Notes under the pieces: model-generated
Told to the model about the DNA's origin: nothing
Databases searched by the model: none
Seen by the model: the letters and a program-made list of their open reading frames with translations, nothing else
Part shown: positions 38,378 to 47,502 of the stretch, piece after piece
How the letters are laid out: each line of letters begins with the position of its first letter
How positions within the stretch are numbered: position 1 is the stretch's first letter
Made by a program: the position numbers and the translations under genes
NCBI GenBank assembly: GCA_963724645.1
Contig: CAVRVJ010000001.1
Coordinates: 868,001 to 932,000 of the forward strand
Length of the DNA: 64,000 nt
Direction: 5' to 3'
DNA from: CAVXSP01 sp963724645
GTDB taxonomy: Bacteria > Acidobacteriota > Vicinamibacteria > Vicinamibacterales > SCN-69-37

Positions 38378-40825
38378 ATGTTGAGCAATATCTGGAATGA
38401 CCTGATTCATGCCGCCCGCTCGCTGGCCAAAGCTCGAGCCTTTACGTTCGTGTGCGTCGTGTCGTTGGGAATCGGCATGGCGCCCGTCATCGCGATTCCG
38501 TATCTCTCGCGAATACTCACGCTACAGCCGCCCGGCCTGAAAACGGAGGGACTGGTCGAAATCATCACGACGCGAGTGGGCCCGCGCGAGGCGACCGACG
38601 CCTGGTCCTATCCGGACTACGCCGATCTTCGCGACGCCAATACCGGAATGGCGCTCGTGGGCTGGACGTACGGGCAAAGCGAAGTCAAGAAAGACTCCGT
38701 GCGGGCAATGTTTGTCTCCACGAACTACTTCCAGACGATCGGCGTCACGCTGACGCGCGGACCGGGCTTCAGCGCGACTGCCGAGCCTGCCGTGATTCTG
38801 GGATACCGGTACTGGCAGAACCATTTCGCCTCCGATCCGGACATCATCGGCAAGACGCTCAGGCTGGACGACGTCCAACATGTCGTGGCGGGCATCGCTC
38901 CGGAAGGATTTGATGGCCACGTCACTGGGAACGGAGTCGTAGCTGTCTTTCTTCCGCTCGAACGTCAGCCGCGTTTTCGTACCGCCGGTACCGACCGAAG
39001 CAAAGAGTGGGTGCTTATCCACGGACGCCTGATGCCCGGAGTCAGCGTGGAGCAGGCGAGTGCCGCAGTTTCCGCGGTCACATCGTCGTTGGCCAAACAG
39101 TATCCGTCGACAAACGAGAACAGGTCCGGCATCGCCGCCCCGTATGACGCATACGGCAATCTCGTGAAGTCGCGGCTTGCCGTCATTCAAGCGCTCGGGC
39201 TGACGCTGACCGGAATGGTGTTGCTGGTCGTGTGCCTGAATATCTCAGGTATGGTGCAGGTTCGCAGCGCGATCCGCGAGCGGGAACTGTCCATCCGTCA
39301 AGCGATCGGTGCCACGCGCCGGCAGTTGATCCAATATCTGTTGAGCGAAGCGATCATCATGGCCGGTCTTGGAGCGATCCTCGCGTTGCTCGTCTTGTTC
39401 AACCTTCCGTCGCTACGGTCACGGTTAACCGACGACCCGCTTCCGCCACAGGTACAACAGGTACTGAAAGTGAATCTGCCGACGATCGGGATCGCTGTGG
39501 GACTCTGCCTCCTGACCAGCCTGGTGTTCGGATTGTTGCCGGCCGTTCGCTTCAGTCGCCCGGTGATCCTCTCTGCCTTGAAAGACGATGTGGGCGTCGG
39601 GGGGCGGCGGGTAGGTCGAGTTCAACGCGTGACCGCGGCGTTGCAGTTTGCGATCGCGGTGCCGTTGATCGTGATGAGCGGTATTTCGCTCGATCGCGTC
39701 CGTGCCACGGCAACCGCTGACCTCGGATTCGCAGCCGACCTCTTGTACGCCGTGCCGTTGAAGGTCGACGACGCCAAGATCGTGAACGCGGATTCCCGAA
39801 TCCGCAGCGTCCGTGACACTCTCGCCAGGGCAACCGGTATCGCCGGCGCAACTCTCGCGGACGGCCTGCCTCTGGACTACCGCGGTCACGGCGCGCGCAC
39901 CGCGTTGCAGCCGCAAGTGAACGAGGCGCCGAAGTTCGTTCAAATTTCCGCCACGCGTGTGGACAATGACTATCTGAACACGATGGGCATCCCGCTTTGG
40001 GGTGGCCGCGGTTTCTCGGCAGATGATCGTGCGGGCACGGAACTCGTCACCGTTATTTCAAAGACGCTCGCCGAGAAACTTTTGCCGAATGCTGAAGCCG
40101 GCCAAGCGATCGGCAAGCACTTGATCTTCGGCAACGATGAAAAGACGACGCACACGCTAACCGTTGTGGGTATCAGCGGCGATTTCCCCACCGCGCAAAT
40201 GAACTCGCCGCGAGAGCAGTTGCTATTGTCGCTCGCGCAGCAACCGTCTCAGGAGCTGTTCCTGATTGCGCGCAGCACGCCTGGCGAACCGCCACAGAAA
40301 ATGGCCTCGACGCTTGAAAACGCGGAGCGCGATTTCAATCCGGAGAACCGCGGCTTCGGGTACGGCGACGGGGCGGCTTACCCCACTGTGGTTACGGGAG
40401 CGTGGCTGCGGAAGAACAGCATGGATGACTTCCTGAAGGGGTCGGCCGTCGCGGCTGGCGCAGGCAGCATAATCCTGACGCTGTCGGCGCTTGGAATTTA
40501 CGGCGTCGTCGGGTTGATGGTCGCGACACGTACGCGCGAGCTCGCGGTGCGCAGCGCGCTGGGCGCCTCGCGACGCCGCGTGCTTGGCATGGTCTTGGTC
40601 GACGTCGTGAAACTCGTGCTGCCCGGCGTGGTCGTCGGACTCATTCTCACGGCCGCGTTCATCCGCCTCAACGGCGAAAACATGGGCCTCCCGCTCAGCA
40701 ACGTGGAGTACCTGTCGTACGTCGTGGGCGCCGCGGTTGCCGTGCTCGTCGCGGTCGTCGCGAGCCTCGCTCCGGCGCGCCGCGCCGCCTCAGTCCAACC
40801 AATGGTCGCCATGCGCGCGGAATAG
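38378..40825 (+). CDS. ADOP-type ABC transporter permease
   Basis: This is an intact permease of about 815 residues, divergent from the PadR gene. I chose the Met at 38378 (MLSNIWNDLIHAARSLAKAR), the family's usual start; a Met at 38321 would add 19 residues. It lacks the N-terminal HLE-type segment of the other two and so belongs to a different ADOP branch. TM1 is FVCVVSLGIGMAPVIAIPYL. The FtsX blocks are ELSIRQAIGATRRQLIQYLL and ELAVRSALGASRRRVLGMVL, ending RRAASVQPMVAMRAE. A decayed copy of this C-terminus lies at 43660-43742. It probably shares the intergenic promoter region with the PadR gene. Confidence 0.9.
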   Translation: MLSNIWNDLIHAARSLAKARAFTFVCVVSLGIGMAPVIAIPYLSRILTLQPPGLKTEGLVEIITTRVGPREATDAWSYPDYADLRDANTGMALVGWTYGQSEVKKDSVRAMFVSTNYFQTIGVTLTRGPGFSATAEPAVILGYRYWQNHFASDPDIIGKTLRLDDVQHVVAGIAPEGFDGHVTGNGVVAVFLPLERQPRFRTAGTDRSKEWVLIHGRLMPGVSVEQASAAVSAVTSSLAKQYPSTNENRSGIAAPYDAYGNLVKSRLAVIQALGLTLTGMVLLVVCLNISGMVQVRSAIRERELSIRQAIGATRRQLIQYLLSEAIIMAGLGAILALLVLFNLPSLRSRLTDDPLPPQVQQVLKVNLPTIGIAVGLCLLTSLVFGLLPAVRFSRPVILSALKDDVGVGGRRVGRVQRVTAALQFAIAVPLIVMSGISLDRVRATATADLGFAADLLYAVPLKVDDAKIVNADSRIRSVRDTLARATGIAGATLADGLPLDYRGHGARTALQPQVNEAPKFVQISATRVDNDYLNTMGIPLWGGRGFSADDRAGTELVTVISKTLAEKLLPNAEAGQAIGKHLIFGNDEKTTHTLTVVGISGDFPTAQMNSPREQLLLSLAQQPSQELFLIARSTPGEPPQKMASTLENAERDFNPENRGFGYGDGAAYPTVVTGAWLRKNSMDDFLKGSAVAAGAGSIILTLSALGIYGVVGLMVATRTRELAVRSALGASRRRVLGMVLVDVVKLVLPGVVVGLILTAAFIRLNGENMGLPLSNVEYLSYVVGAAVAVLVAVVASLAPARRAASVQPMVAMRAE

Positions 40826-40937
40826 AAGGAGACGGAAGTACATATCCAACGTAGCTCGACTCCTGAGGTTCCTGCGGCGGATCGAGCGCACCCGCAGAAT
40901 CGGGGAGTAAGCGGTTCCGGTGGGTCGGTAGAGACGC

Positions 40938-43076
40938 CTAGAGGTTCATCCTCTTCAGCACGTCCGGCCACGCGGCCGACTGGCGGAAGAGTGGCTCGAA
41001 CGGTCGCAGAACGATCGGGATGAACGTCGGGAAGCGCAGCTCGGCCGCCTTCGCTGCCCACTCAACGGCAGCCTCGATGTTGCCTCGACACAGCCAGTAC
41101 AGCACCAGACCGACCGGTCCTCCGTTGGAATCATCTTTCAACGTCAGAAGCAGTCGCTCGGCCTCGTCTGTCTGTCCCATGTTCGCGAGTACCCCGGCCA
41201 TCGGGCCGATGCTGTACGGAGACCAGGGGGCGCGCGCCATCGCCATCTCCGCGTGCTGTCTGGCCTGGTCGTGTTGGCCGCGCCTCGTGGACAACGTGCC
41301 GAGCATCGCCGATCCGACCCAGAAGTCTGGATCGAGCTCCAGGGCCTTGCGAACCCCATCGCACGCGGCATCGTCCCGTCCCAGACCCAGCAGGACATTC
41401 GACCGCATGAAGTGCCACATTTGACACAGGGGGTCCTCGTCGAGCACGCGCGACACCTGGAGCAGAGCTTCCTCGGCGCGACCGGTCGAGAAGAGCCAGA
41501 AGGTGGCATACCACTGACGCAGGTGCGGCGAGAGCGGCTCGCGCTTCACCGCCTGGCTGAACCGGCGCTCGGCTTCGCTCCAGTCGTAGTCGTAGTGGCC
41601 AGCCACGATGCCGAGCATGGCGTGCGCTTCCGGCAGCTCGGGATCGAGGTCGTGGGCGCGCTGGGCGAGTTCCCGCGCCCGCGGCATGGCTTCACTGGAC
41701 GGGATGCCGCCAACGGCCGCGAAGGCCAGGTGGTGATCGGCCAGCCCCACGTAGGGCAGCGCGAAATCCGGATCGAGCGCGAGCGCCTCTTCCAGGCATT
41801 CGCGGCTGCGCAGAGATGCCTCGCGAGTGAAATGCCACTGATAGGAGCGGTACTTGAGATATGCCTCGTACGCCGGCAAACTGGGCAGCCGGCGCTCCGC
41901 CGCCGGCACCAGCTTCAATTTCAGCGCGCCCGCAATTGCCGCGGCAATCTCGTCCTGGACCGCGAAGATGTCCGACAGCTCACGGTCGTAGCGCTGCGAC
42001 CACAGGTGGGTGCCGTCGGCGGCGTGAATGAGCTGCGCGGTCACGCGAATGCGGCTGCCGGCCCGGCGAACACTGCCCTCCAGGATGCTCGTCACGCCGA
42101 GTGTGTCGGCGATCTTCCGGATGTCGTCGTTCTTCCCCTTGAACGCGAACGACGATGTCCGGGCGATCACCTTCAGGCCTGGCATCTGCGCGAGCGCGTT
42201 GATGATCTCTTCCGCGAGGCCGTCGCTGAAGTACTCATCGTCAGCGTCGCGGCTCATGTTGGCGAACGGGAGCACGGCAATGGAAGGCGTCGCGGCCAGC
42301 GCCGGCGACTTCCCGGCCTGCAGTTGCCGCAGCGCCGCTTTCAGTTCGCCCATGGTCTGAAACCGGTCGGACGCCTGCTTCGCCAGACATCGCCTGACGA
42401 TGTCGGCGGCAGGCGATTCCAGCGCCGGCGGCGCGTCGCGCACGACCGCGTTCAGCGTGTCCAGCATCGAGTCGCGCTCGAAGACACGCCTGCCCGACAG
42501 CAGTTCGTACAGCACGGCGCCGAGACTGAACACGTCAGATCGCGCGTCGACCGGCCTTCCCTGCGCCTGTTCCGGCGACATATAGGCCGCGGTGCCGATC
42601 ACGGTTCCGGTCATCGTGCCCGTCGCGTCCTCTGCACTCTCAGCCGCCGCCATCTTTGCCACCCCGAAATCGAGCAGCTTCGCCCCGTCCCGCGTCAGCA
42701 TGATGTTCGCGGGCTTCAAATCGCGATGCAGGATGCCCTGTCCGTGCGCCAGTTCCAGCGCGTCGACCACCTCCGAGACGACGCGCACGGCCTCGTCCAT
42801 GGGCAGCGGCCCCTGAACCGTCGTGCCCTCCAGGTACTCCATGACGAGATAGTCGGGGCCGACGTCGTGCAGCACGCAGATGTGCGGATGGTTCAACGCC
42901 GCGATGGCGCGAGCCTCCTGGTGGAAACGCTGCGCGTGCGCGCTCTTGAGCATCTTGATCGCCACCGTACGGCCCAGGCGCGTGTCGACGGCCTTGTACA
43001 CCTCACCCATGCCACCCACACCCAAGGTGGACACAATTTCATACGGGCCGAGACGGGTACCGGCGGTTAGAGCCAT
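40938..43076 (-). CDS. Ser/Thr protein kinase with TolB-like and TPR domains
   Basis: This is an intact protein of about 712 residues. I chose the Met at 43076 (MALTAGTRLGPYEIVSTLGV); a Met at 43091 is also possible. The kinase domain covers about residues 10-270 with GVGGMGEV, VAIKML, HRDLKPAN, DFG and GTAAYMSPEQAQG. A TolB/FlgO-like domain follows (PSIAVLPFANMSRDADDEYF, GLAEEIINALAQMPGLKVIA) and then TPR repeats to the end. No transmembrane helix is obvious between the kinase and the C-terminal domains. Such proteins are typical of Acidobacteriota, where they are thought to sense or scaffold; partners are unknown. Confidence 0.92.
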   Translation of the reverse strand: MALTAGTRLGPYEIVSTLGVGGMGEVYKAVDTRLGRTVAIKMLKSAHAQRFHQEARAIAALNHPHICVLHDVGPDYLVMEYLEGTTVQGPLPMDEAVRVVSEVVDALELAHGQGILHRDLKPANIMLTRDGAKLLDFGVAKMAAAESAEDATGTMTGTVIGTAAYMSPEQAQGRPVDARSDVFSLGAVLYELLSGRRVFERDSMLDTLNAVVRDAPPALESPAADIVRRCLAKQASDRFQTMGELKAALRQLQAGKSPALAATPSIAVLPFANMSRDADDEYFSDGLAEEIINALAQMPGLKVIARTSSFAFKGKNDDIRKIADTLGVTSILEGSVRRAGSRIRVTAQLIHAADGTHLWSQRYDRELSDIFAVQDEIAAAIAGALKLKLVPAAERRLPSLPAYEAYLKYRSYQWHFTREASLRSRECLEEALALDPDFALPYVGLADHHLAFAAVGGIPSSEAMPRARELAQRAHDLDPELPEAHAMLGIVAGHYDYDWSEAERRFSQAVKREPLSPHLRQWYATFWLFSTGRAEEALLQVSRVLDEDPLCQMWHFMRSNVLLGLGRDDAACDGVRKALELDPDFWVGSAMLGTLSTRRGQHDQARQHAEMAMARAPWSPYSIGPMAGVLANMGQTDEAERLLLTLKDDSNGGPVGLVLYWLCRGNIEAAVEWAAKAAELRFPTFIPIVLRPFEPLFRQSAAWPDVLKRMNL

Positions 43077-43173
43077 CGTAGGGAACTGCATTATAGCGAC
43101 AGGTCCGCCCTCGCCCGCTTCGCGGACTTCGGCGGAACAGAATTCGCATAATCGAACGCGAGGGCACCCGAAC

Positions 43174-43650
43174 ATGAAGCCAAAGAATACGATCTGCCTC
43201 TGGTTCGACAAGGACGCGCACGCGGCGGCGCGCTTCTACGCCGCCACGTTTCCAAACAGTGAAGTGACCGCTGTTCACAAGGCGCCGGGCGACTACCCGG
43301 GCGGCAAGGAGGGTGAAGTCCTGATGGTGGAGTTCACCGTGCTGGGTATTCCCTGTCTCGGTCTCAACGGCGGCCCGACGTTCAAGCACAGCGAAGCCTT
43401 TTCCTTCCAGGTCGCGACGGACACACAGGAAGAGACGGACCGCTACTGGAACGCGATCGTCGGCAATGGCGGCCAGGAAAGCCAGTGCGGCTGGTGCAAG
43501 GACCGATGGGGCCTCTCCTGGCAGATCACCCCGCGCACGCTCACCGACGCGCTGGCGGCCGGCGGCGATGAGGCCAAGCGCGTGTTCGCGGCGATGATGC
43601 CGATGCAGAAGATCGACATCGCCACGATCGAAAAGGCGCGGCGGGGCTGA
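43174..43650 (+). CDS. VOC family protein (PhnB / 3-dmu-9_3-mt type)
   Basis: This is an intact 158-residue vicinal-oxygen-chelate fold protein of the type often misnamed 3-demethylubiquinone methyltransferase. Typical motifs are ICLWFDKDAHAAARFYAATF, GGKEGEVLMVEFTVLGIPCL, LNGGPTFKHSEAFSFQVAT and GQESQCGWCKDRWGLSWQIT. The enzyme reaction is not known for the family. It is divergent from the kinase-TPR gene, with about 97 bases between the starts. Confidence 0.9.
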   Translation: MKPKNTICLWFDKDAHAAARFYAATFPNSEVTAVHKAPGDYPGGKEGEVLMVEFTVLGIPCLGLNGGPTFKHSEAFSFQVATDTQEETDRYWNAIVGNGGQESQCGWCKDRWGLSWQITPRTLTDALAAGGDEAKRVFAAMMPMQKIDIATIEKARRG

Positions 43651-43659
43651 CGGGAAATC

Positions 43660-43742
43660 CTATAGCGATCGCATGGCCACCATCGGCTGAACCGGGGCGG
43701 CGCGGCGTGCAGGGGCGAGGCTGGCGAGGACACGCGCGCTCA
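43660..43742 (-). pseudogene. C-terminal remnant of an ADOP permease
   Basis: A short frame reads ARVLASLAPARRAAPVQPMV followed by AMRSL and a stop. It matches the last residues of the intact permease that ends at 40825 (VASLAPARRAASVQPMVAMR) at nearly every position. Nothing else of the gene remains upstream on this strand. It is the first of the remnants in the 43.6-47.3 kb graveyard. Confidence 0.75.
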
Positions 43743-43819
43743 TGTTCATAGCCCCCGCTGAACCCACCCTCTTACGTCGGCCCAACGCCGCGGATCAGCT
43801 ACGAGCGGTTCACGTCGCG

Positions 43820-44292
43820 TTAGTTTTCCGAGAGTTTTGCTTGTTCTTTCCACTTTCCAACATCCACCCCCTTCACGGTCAGCCACAGCGCAAGCGATAG
43901 CTCCGCGACGAAGATGGGGACGAAGAGCGCTGGGAAGAGTGTGGCGGCGAACGCAGGAGGCTGATGCTGACAACAGCGAGGATGAGATCGCACGCAAACC
44001 TCATGAGCGCCGCCAGCAAGGAGATGTTCCGGTCGACTGGTCTCAACAACGCGTACAGAATCACGGCGACCGCGACGTCGAACCCAATATGCAAGAGCTC
44101 ACCGGAGAAGCCGAACCGGAACAAGGATTCGCTGGCCATGATGTTTCTGGCAGTGGCCGCGGCGTCTGCAGGCACGACGAGCCTCGACCTGACGAAGAGT
44201 TCGGCAAAAATGCCCGCCACGATGATGTACAGATACAGCACGCCGCAGGTCCTGGCGTAGTGTTGTGGCGATATTCGGCTCCGCGCGGTCAT
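43820..44292 (-). pseudogene. DUF4386 membrane protein with internal deletion
   Basis: The N-terminal part (from 44292) has the DUF4386 start: YARTCGVLYLYIIVAGIFAE, then VVPADAAATARNIMASESLF and AVAVILYALLRPVDRNISLL. After VVSISLL the frame shifts, and another frame gives the usual end of the family (PALFVPIFVAELSLALWLTV, KGVDVGKWKEQ). About 90 residues between the two parts are missing. The start codon is 6 bases from repeat copy C. Confidence 0.75.
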
Positions 44293-44297
44293 TGCAA

Positions 44298-44381
44298 GAC
44301 GATAGGCAACATGAGTGCCGTTCGGGTTAGCATAACGCTCGTTCTCGGTCCCCCCGTCTCAGCCCCTTCCCCTTACAACAG
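44298..44381 (+). repeat. Dispersed repeat, copy C
   Basis: It begins GACGATAGGCAACATGAGTG, then GGGTTAGCATAACGCTCGTT, CTCGGTCCCCCCGTCTCAGC and CCCTTCCCCTTACAACAG. Compared with copies B, D and E it lacks the GGTCAG step in the middle. It directly abuts the 5' end of the DUF4386 remnant. Confidence 0.9.
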
Positions 44382-44477
44382 AGGACATGGGGTCCATTAC
44401 GGTGGCGGACCAGGGGATCGGATTTGATCCTGCCAGTCGACGGCTAACGCGCTGGCGAACGAACCCCACAACACGAA

Positions 44478-44696
44478 CTACTCCTGCCGCAGCGCTTCAA
44501 TCGGATCTGCCTGCGTCGCGCGCCGCGCGGGCACGTAACAGGCCAGCGCACCAACGGTGATCAGCAGCGCAATCACGACGGTGAACGTCACGGGATCGGT
44601 CGCGGTGACGCCGAACAGCAGACTCTCCAGCGTGCGCGTCAACCCAAACGCCGCGATGATGCCGAACGTCACGCCCACAGCGGTGGTGGTCAAGGC
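44478..44696 (-). pseudogene. C-terminal fragment of an ABC transporter permease (ADOP type)
   Basis: Seventy-three residues of a FtsX-type C-terminus remain: ALTTTAVGVTFGIIAAFGLT, RTLESLLFGVTATDPVTFTV, then ALACYVPARRATQADPIEAL and RQE at the end. The family similarity stops abruptly at about 44696, where a fragment of an unrelated gene on the other strand begins within 40 bases. Confidence 0.8.
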
Positions 44697-44736
44697 TGGA
44701 CTCGGCGACGCGGGACAACGGCGAGGCCGTTGGAGC

Positions 44737-45515
44737 GTACGTCGCATCGCGGTCGCTGACACGGCCAGCTGGATTCAGGCGTGCGCCGAGTCCGATCTGA
44801 TCTGGGTGGAGTCGCCCTCCAACCCGCTGCTGGCGGTGGCGGAGCTGGACACGATCTGCGCGGCGCCGCGCAAGCGCGGGCGCGATCCTCGGCGTGGACA
44901 ACACCTTCGCCACGCCGTTGAACCAGCGGCCGATGGCGCTCGGCGCCGACGTCGTCGGTGGAGTCGGTGACCAAGTTCATCGGCGGGCACTCGGACCTGC
45001 TCGGCGGCGTCGTCACTGTCCGGGATGCGGCGCTGCTGGCCGCGTTGCGGCAGACGCGGGAATTGGCCGGCGCGACACCAGGCACGCTGGAAACGTTTCT
45101 CGCGGTCCGGGGCGCGCGAACGCTGGCCGTGCGGCTGGAGCGCGCGCAGCAGAATGCCATGGTCCTCGCTCGGCGTCTGGCCGATCATCCGGACGTGACG
45201 GTCACGCGCTACCCGGGGTTGGCCAGCCATCCGACGCACGAGGCGGCTCGCCGCCAGCTAAAAGGCTTCGGGACGATCATCTCGTTCGACGTCCGTGGAG
45301 GCGCCGAGGCGGCCGACGCGGTCTGCGCCCGGCTTCAGCTGATTCAACATGCCACCAGCCTCGGCGCGGTGGAGTCCACCATCGAGCGCCGCGCCAGCGT
45401 GCCAGGGCAGGAGCACCTGCCGCCTTCTCTTCTGCGGCTGAGCGTTGGCATCGAGGACCTCGAGGACCTCTGGGATGATCTTGACCGGGCGCTACGCATC
45501 GCAGTCAATACGTAG
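44737..45515 (+). pseudogene. Cystathionine gamma-synthase-like PLP enzyme, N-terminally truncated and frameshifted
   Basis: The segment encodes the C-terminal two thirds of a trans-sulfuration enzyme: DLIWVESPSNPLLAVAELDT, a PLP-lysine region SVTKFIGGHSDLLGG, TPGTLETFLAVRGARTLAVR and LLRLSVGIEDLEDLWDDLD at the end. About 130 N-terminal residues, including the first PLP contacts, are absent. The frame changes near 44885 and 44955. It has been placed, in the opposite orientation, between a tail and a head of ADOP-type permeases. Confidence 0.8.
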
Positions 45516-45564
45516 CTTTGCGACGTGATGCGCCGCGGCCCGCGCCCGAAGTCGACGACTGTAC

Positions 45565-46044
45565 TCAAATCAGCGAACAGCCCGAAAAACTCGCGGGCAT
45601 CGCGCCGACGACGGTGTACACGCGGCCTTCGATGCGCAGGTGAATTCCCCAGAGCGGTTCCGCCGATCGCAGCGATTGCGCCCAGTATCGATGGCTCACG
45701 ACAGCCACAGGCGCGGCGCCGACATGCGCATCGTCCGCTGTGAACGCGCGGCCAAGTGCCGGTTGCACGCCGAGAACCGTGAAGAAATCCTTGGTGACGG
45801 TCGCCATCCGCGTACGCGTGGGCTCGGCTGGACCAGCCACCGACGTCACATCATCCGCAAAGCGCGTCATCATGGCGAACGTGTGGTTGCGATCCCGGAA
45901 GTCATCGAAGTTCGGGTCCGAAAGCCGCGAGTACGTCCGGTGGTGGTTCACTTCCCAGATCGCCATCAGACGGTGCGAGGCCGGGTACGGCAGCGGCCGC
46001 AGCAGCACGCCGTAGACGACGCTGAATACCGCCGTCGTCGCGCC
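45565..46044 (-). pseudogene. N-terminal/periplasmic fragment of an ADOP permease
   Basis: About 155 residues remain, from the end of TM1 into the first periplasmic domain: ATTAVFSVVYGVLLRPLPYP, then DPNFDDFRDRNHTFAMMTRF, TKDFFTVLGVQPALGRAFTA and VVSHRYWAQSLRSAEPLWGI. It has no start upstream of TM1 and ends after VVGAMPASF. It may be the other end of the gene whose tail lies at 44478-44696, with the middle lost and the PLP-enzyme fragment in its place. Confidence 0.78.
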
Positions 46045-46234
46045 GCGAGGTCTTCGGACGATCGTGGACCGTGCTTGAAGCGATTCAACACGTCGCGAGG
46101 AAAATTGCTCCGCGATACGTTTACGATTCGCGGATTCAAGTAGACGCCGTTGCGCGTAGTATCGACGTGGGCAGCAGACGCCGATATTTCGATCGAGCGC
46201 CACAGGTCGGCCGGAACCACTGAGGGAGTTGGTG

Positions 46235-46423
46235 ATGAGATCAATCAAAAATGACAACCAGGCCGGCATCGTGCTGGTAATCGTGTTGGTGATGCTCACA
46301 CTCTTCGGCGTTGTGGGACTGACATTTACCTTTTACGCCTCTGAGAAAATGTGTGAACAGAATCCCACGGCAGAACTCAGAGACGGCACATGTTTCATGA
46401 CCATAGGAACGGATCGTCGGTGA
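46235..46423 (+). CDS. Short membrane protein, probably truncated PilX-like
   Basis: This 62-residue frame has a plausible ribosome-binding site (GAGGGAG before 46235). It has one hydrophobic helix, GIVLVIVLVMLTLFGVVGLT, preceded by a charged start (RSIKNDNQA). The layout resembles the N-terminus of pilin-like or PilX-like proteins, after which the normal sequence ends within 25 residues. I treat it as a fragment or a small hypothetical protein. Confidence 0.45.
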   Translation: MRSIKNDNQAGIVLVIVLVMLTLFGVVGLTFTFYASEKMCEQNPTAELRDGTCFMTIGTDRR

Positions 46424-46445
46424 TTGGGCTGTTCGACGTCGGCGG

Positions 46446-46537
46446 GACGATAGGCAACATTGGTGCCGTTCGGGTTAACCTAACGCTCGTTCTCGGTCCC
46501 TGGTCAGCCCCGTCTCATCCCCTTCCCCCTACGACAG
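46446..46537 (+). repeat. Dispersed repeat, copy D
   Basis: It begins GACGATAGGCAACATTGGTG, then GGGTTAACCTAACGCTCGTT, CTCGGTCCCTGGTCAGCCCC and GTCTCATCCCCTTCCCCCTA, ending CGACAG. The core palindrome is GTTAACCTAAC here instead of GTTAGCATAAC. It lies 22 bases after the stop of the short membrane protein. Confidence 0.9.
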
Positions 46538-46793
46538 TGCGGATAAACGCGCTGTCTGCAGCCAATTCTCGTTAGGTACCGCTGCGCGAAGAGGGGTGTC
46601 GGCGCAGGGCGCCGTTTCTCTTTCCCGCCGGTCATTTCCCTTGCTACTCTCCGACCAGCAGGAAGGGGTGCCCAACATCGCGACCGAGCAGACGCGAGCG
46701 AGTCCGCGCGAACGGAGCGAGGCGTCGAAGCGCCGAGCGAGTGAGCGCGTAAGGGGGGTCTGGCGGGGACGAAGTCCCCCCAGATAATGTTGG

Positions 46794-46934
46794 CGCCGCA
46801 CTCCCCGTCCCGAGTGCCACCGTGCAGATCACGGCCGCGATGCCAATCGTGATGCCGAGCATCGTGAGGGCCGAGCGCATCCGATTGCGGCGGAGGGCCT
46901 TCAGCGCGGCGACGATCGTCAGATGAAATCGCAT
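46794..46934 (-). pseudogene. N-terminal fragment of a MacB-type ABC permease, cut by a palindromic repeat
   Basis: Forty-seven residues of a MacB/FtsX permease remain: MRFHLTIVAALKALRRNRMR, SALTMLGITIGIAAVICTVA and LGTGSAA. The sequence then passes into a low-complexity repeat that contains the perfect hairpin GGGGACGAAGTCCCC (46765-46779) and CGAGCGAGTGAGCG-type units (46645-46755). The rest of 46538-46643 shows no gene. Confidence 0.75.
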
Positions 46935-46952
46935 GCCACGACCGATCAGTGC

Positions 46953-47292
46953 TCAGTTTCGGACCTCGTAGATGCGAATCTCGGCCTTTTGCGATCCACG
47001 GTGCGGGACTGCCAGGTACAGTCTGCTCAGTTCAGGGACGTACAACGATGTCCGCGCGCCGGCAGCGGTCGGCAAATGGAGCATGCGGCCAAACGTCGCG
47101 CCACGTTCCTCGAAAACGTCGACGCGATTTTCGCTGCGCCAGTCTCCACGCGGCGCGCGTCTGCTGGGAGATCGGCGGCATGGGAGGGATCGAAGGGACG
47201 CCGGCCACGCTCCTAATCGATGCCTTTGCCGCCGCCGTCATCGTGATCAACACCGACGTCAGCGCAATAGAACCTGCACGTGCACCGGTCAT
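46953..47292 (-). pseudogene. Beta-propeller (YncE-like) protein remnant with internal deletion
   Basis: A signal-peptide start at 47292 (MTGARAGSIALTSVLITMTA) is joined to the extreme C-terminus of a beta-propeller protein in another frame: VDVFEERGATFGRMLHLPTA, then SLYVPELSRLYLAVPHRG and AEIRIYEV before the stop at 46953. Most of the protein, several hundred residues in normal relatives, is missing. It is another gene in this region that keeps its two ends but not its middle. Confidence 0.65.
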
Positions 47293-47502
47293 GGTGTGTA
47301 TGCTCCTGGATTCATCGGAATACAAGGATTGGTGAAAGACCGGACTTGCTTCACGCGACCAGACGCCAGAGGACGCCGCTCCATCCTGTAACCTTTTAGC
47401 AGGAAATACGAACGGGCGCCGAACCTGTCGGAAAATTCAGGAACTCTTAAAGAGGGCACGCCGCCCGAGCCTATGCTCGAAGGCGGACCAAGGGGTACAG
47501 CC

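Noticed and set aside
41253..43070. Open frame of about 605 codons on the plus strand
   Set aside because: It lies opposite the kinase-TPR gene, and the composition is that of an antisense frame with no domain motif.
46478..46577. Integron attC-like site: ACCTAAC (46478-46484) and GTTAGGT (46571-46577) are perfect complements 100 bp apart, starting in repeat copy D
   Set aside because: The other four repeat copies have no matching GTTRRRY partner downstream, the sequence between the two boxes is not palindromic, and no integron integrase or cassette-like genes are present. The pair is probably chance.
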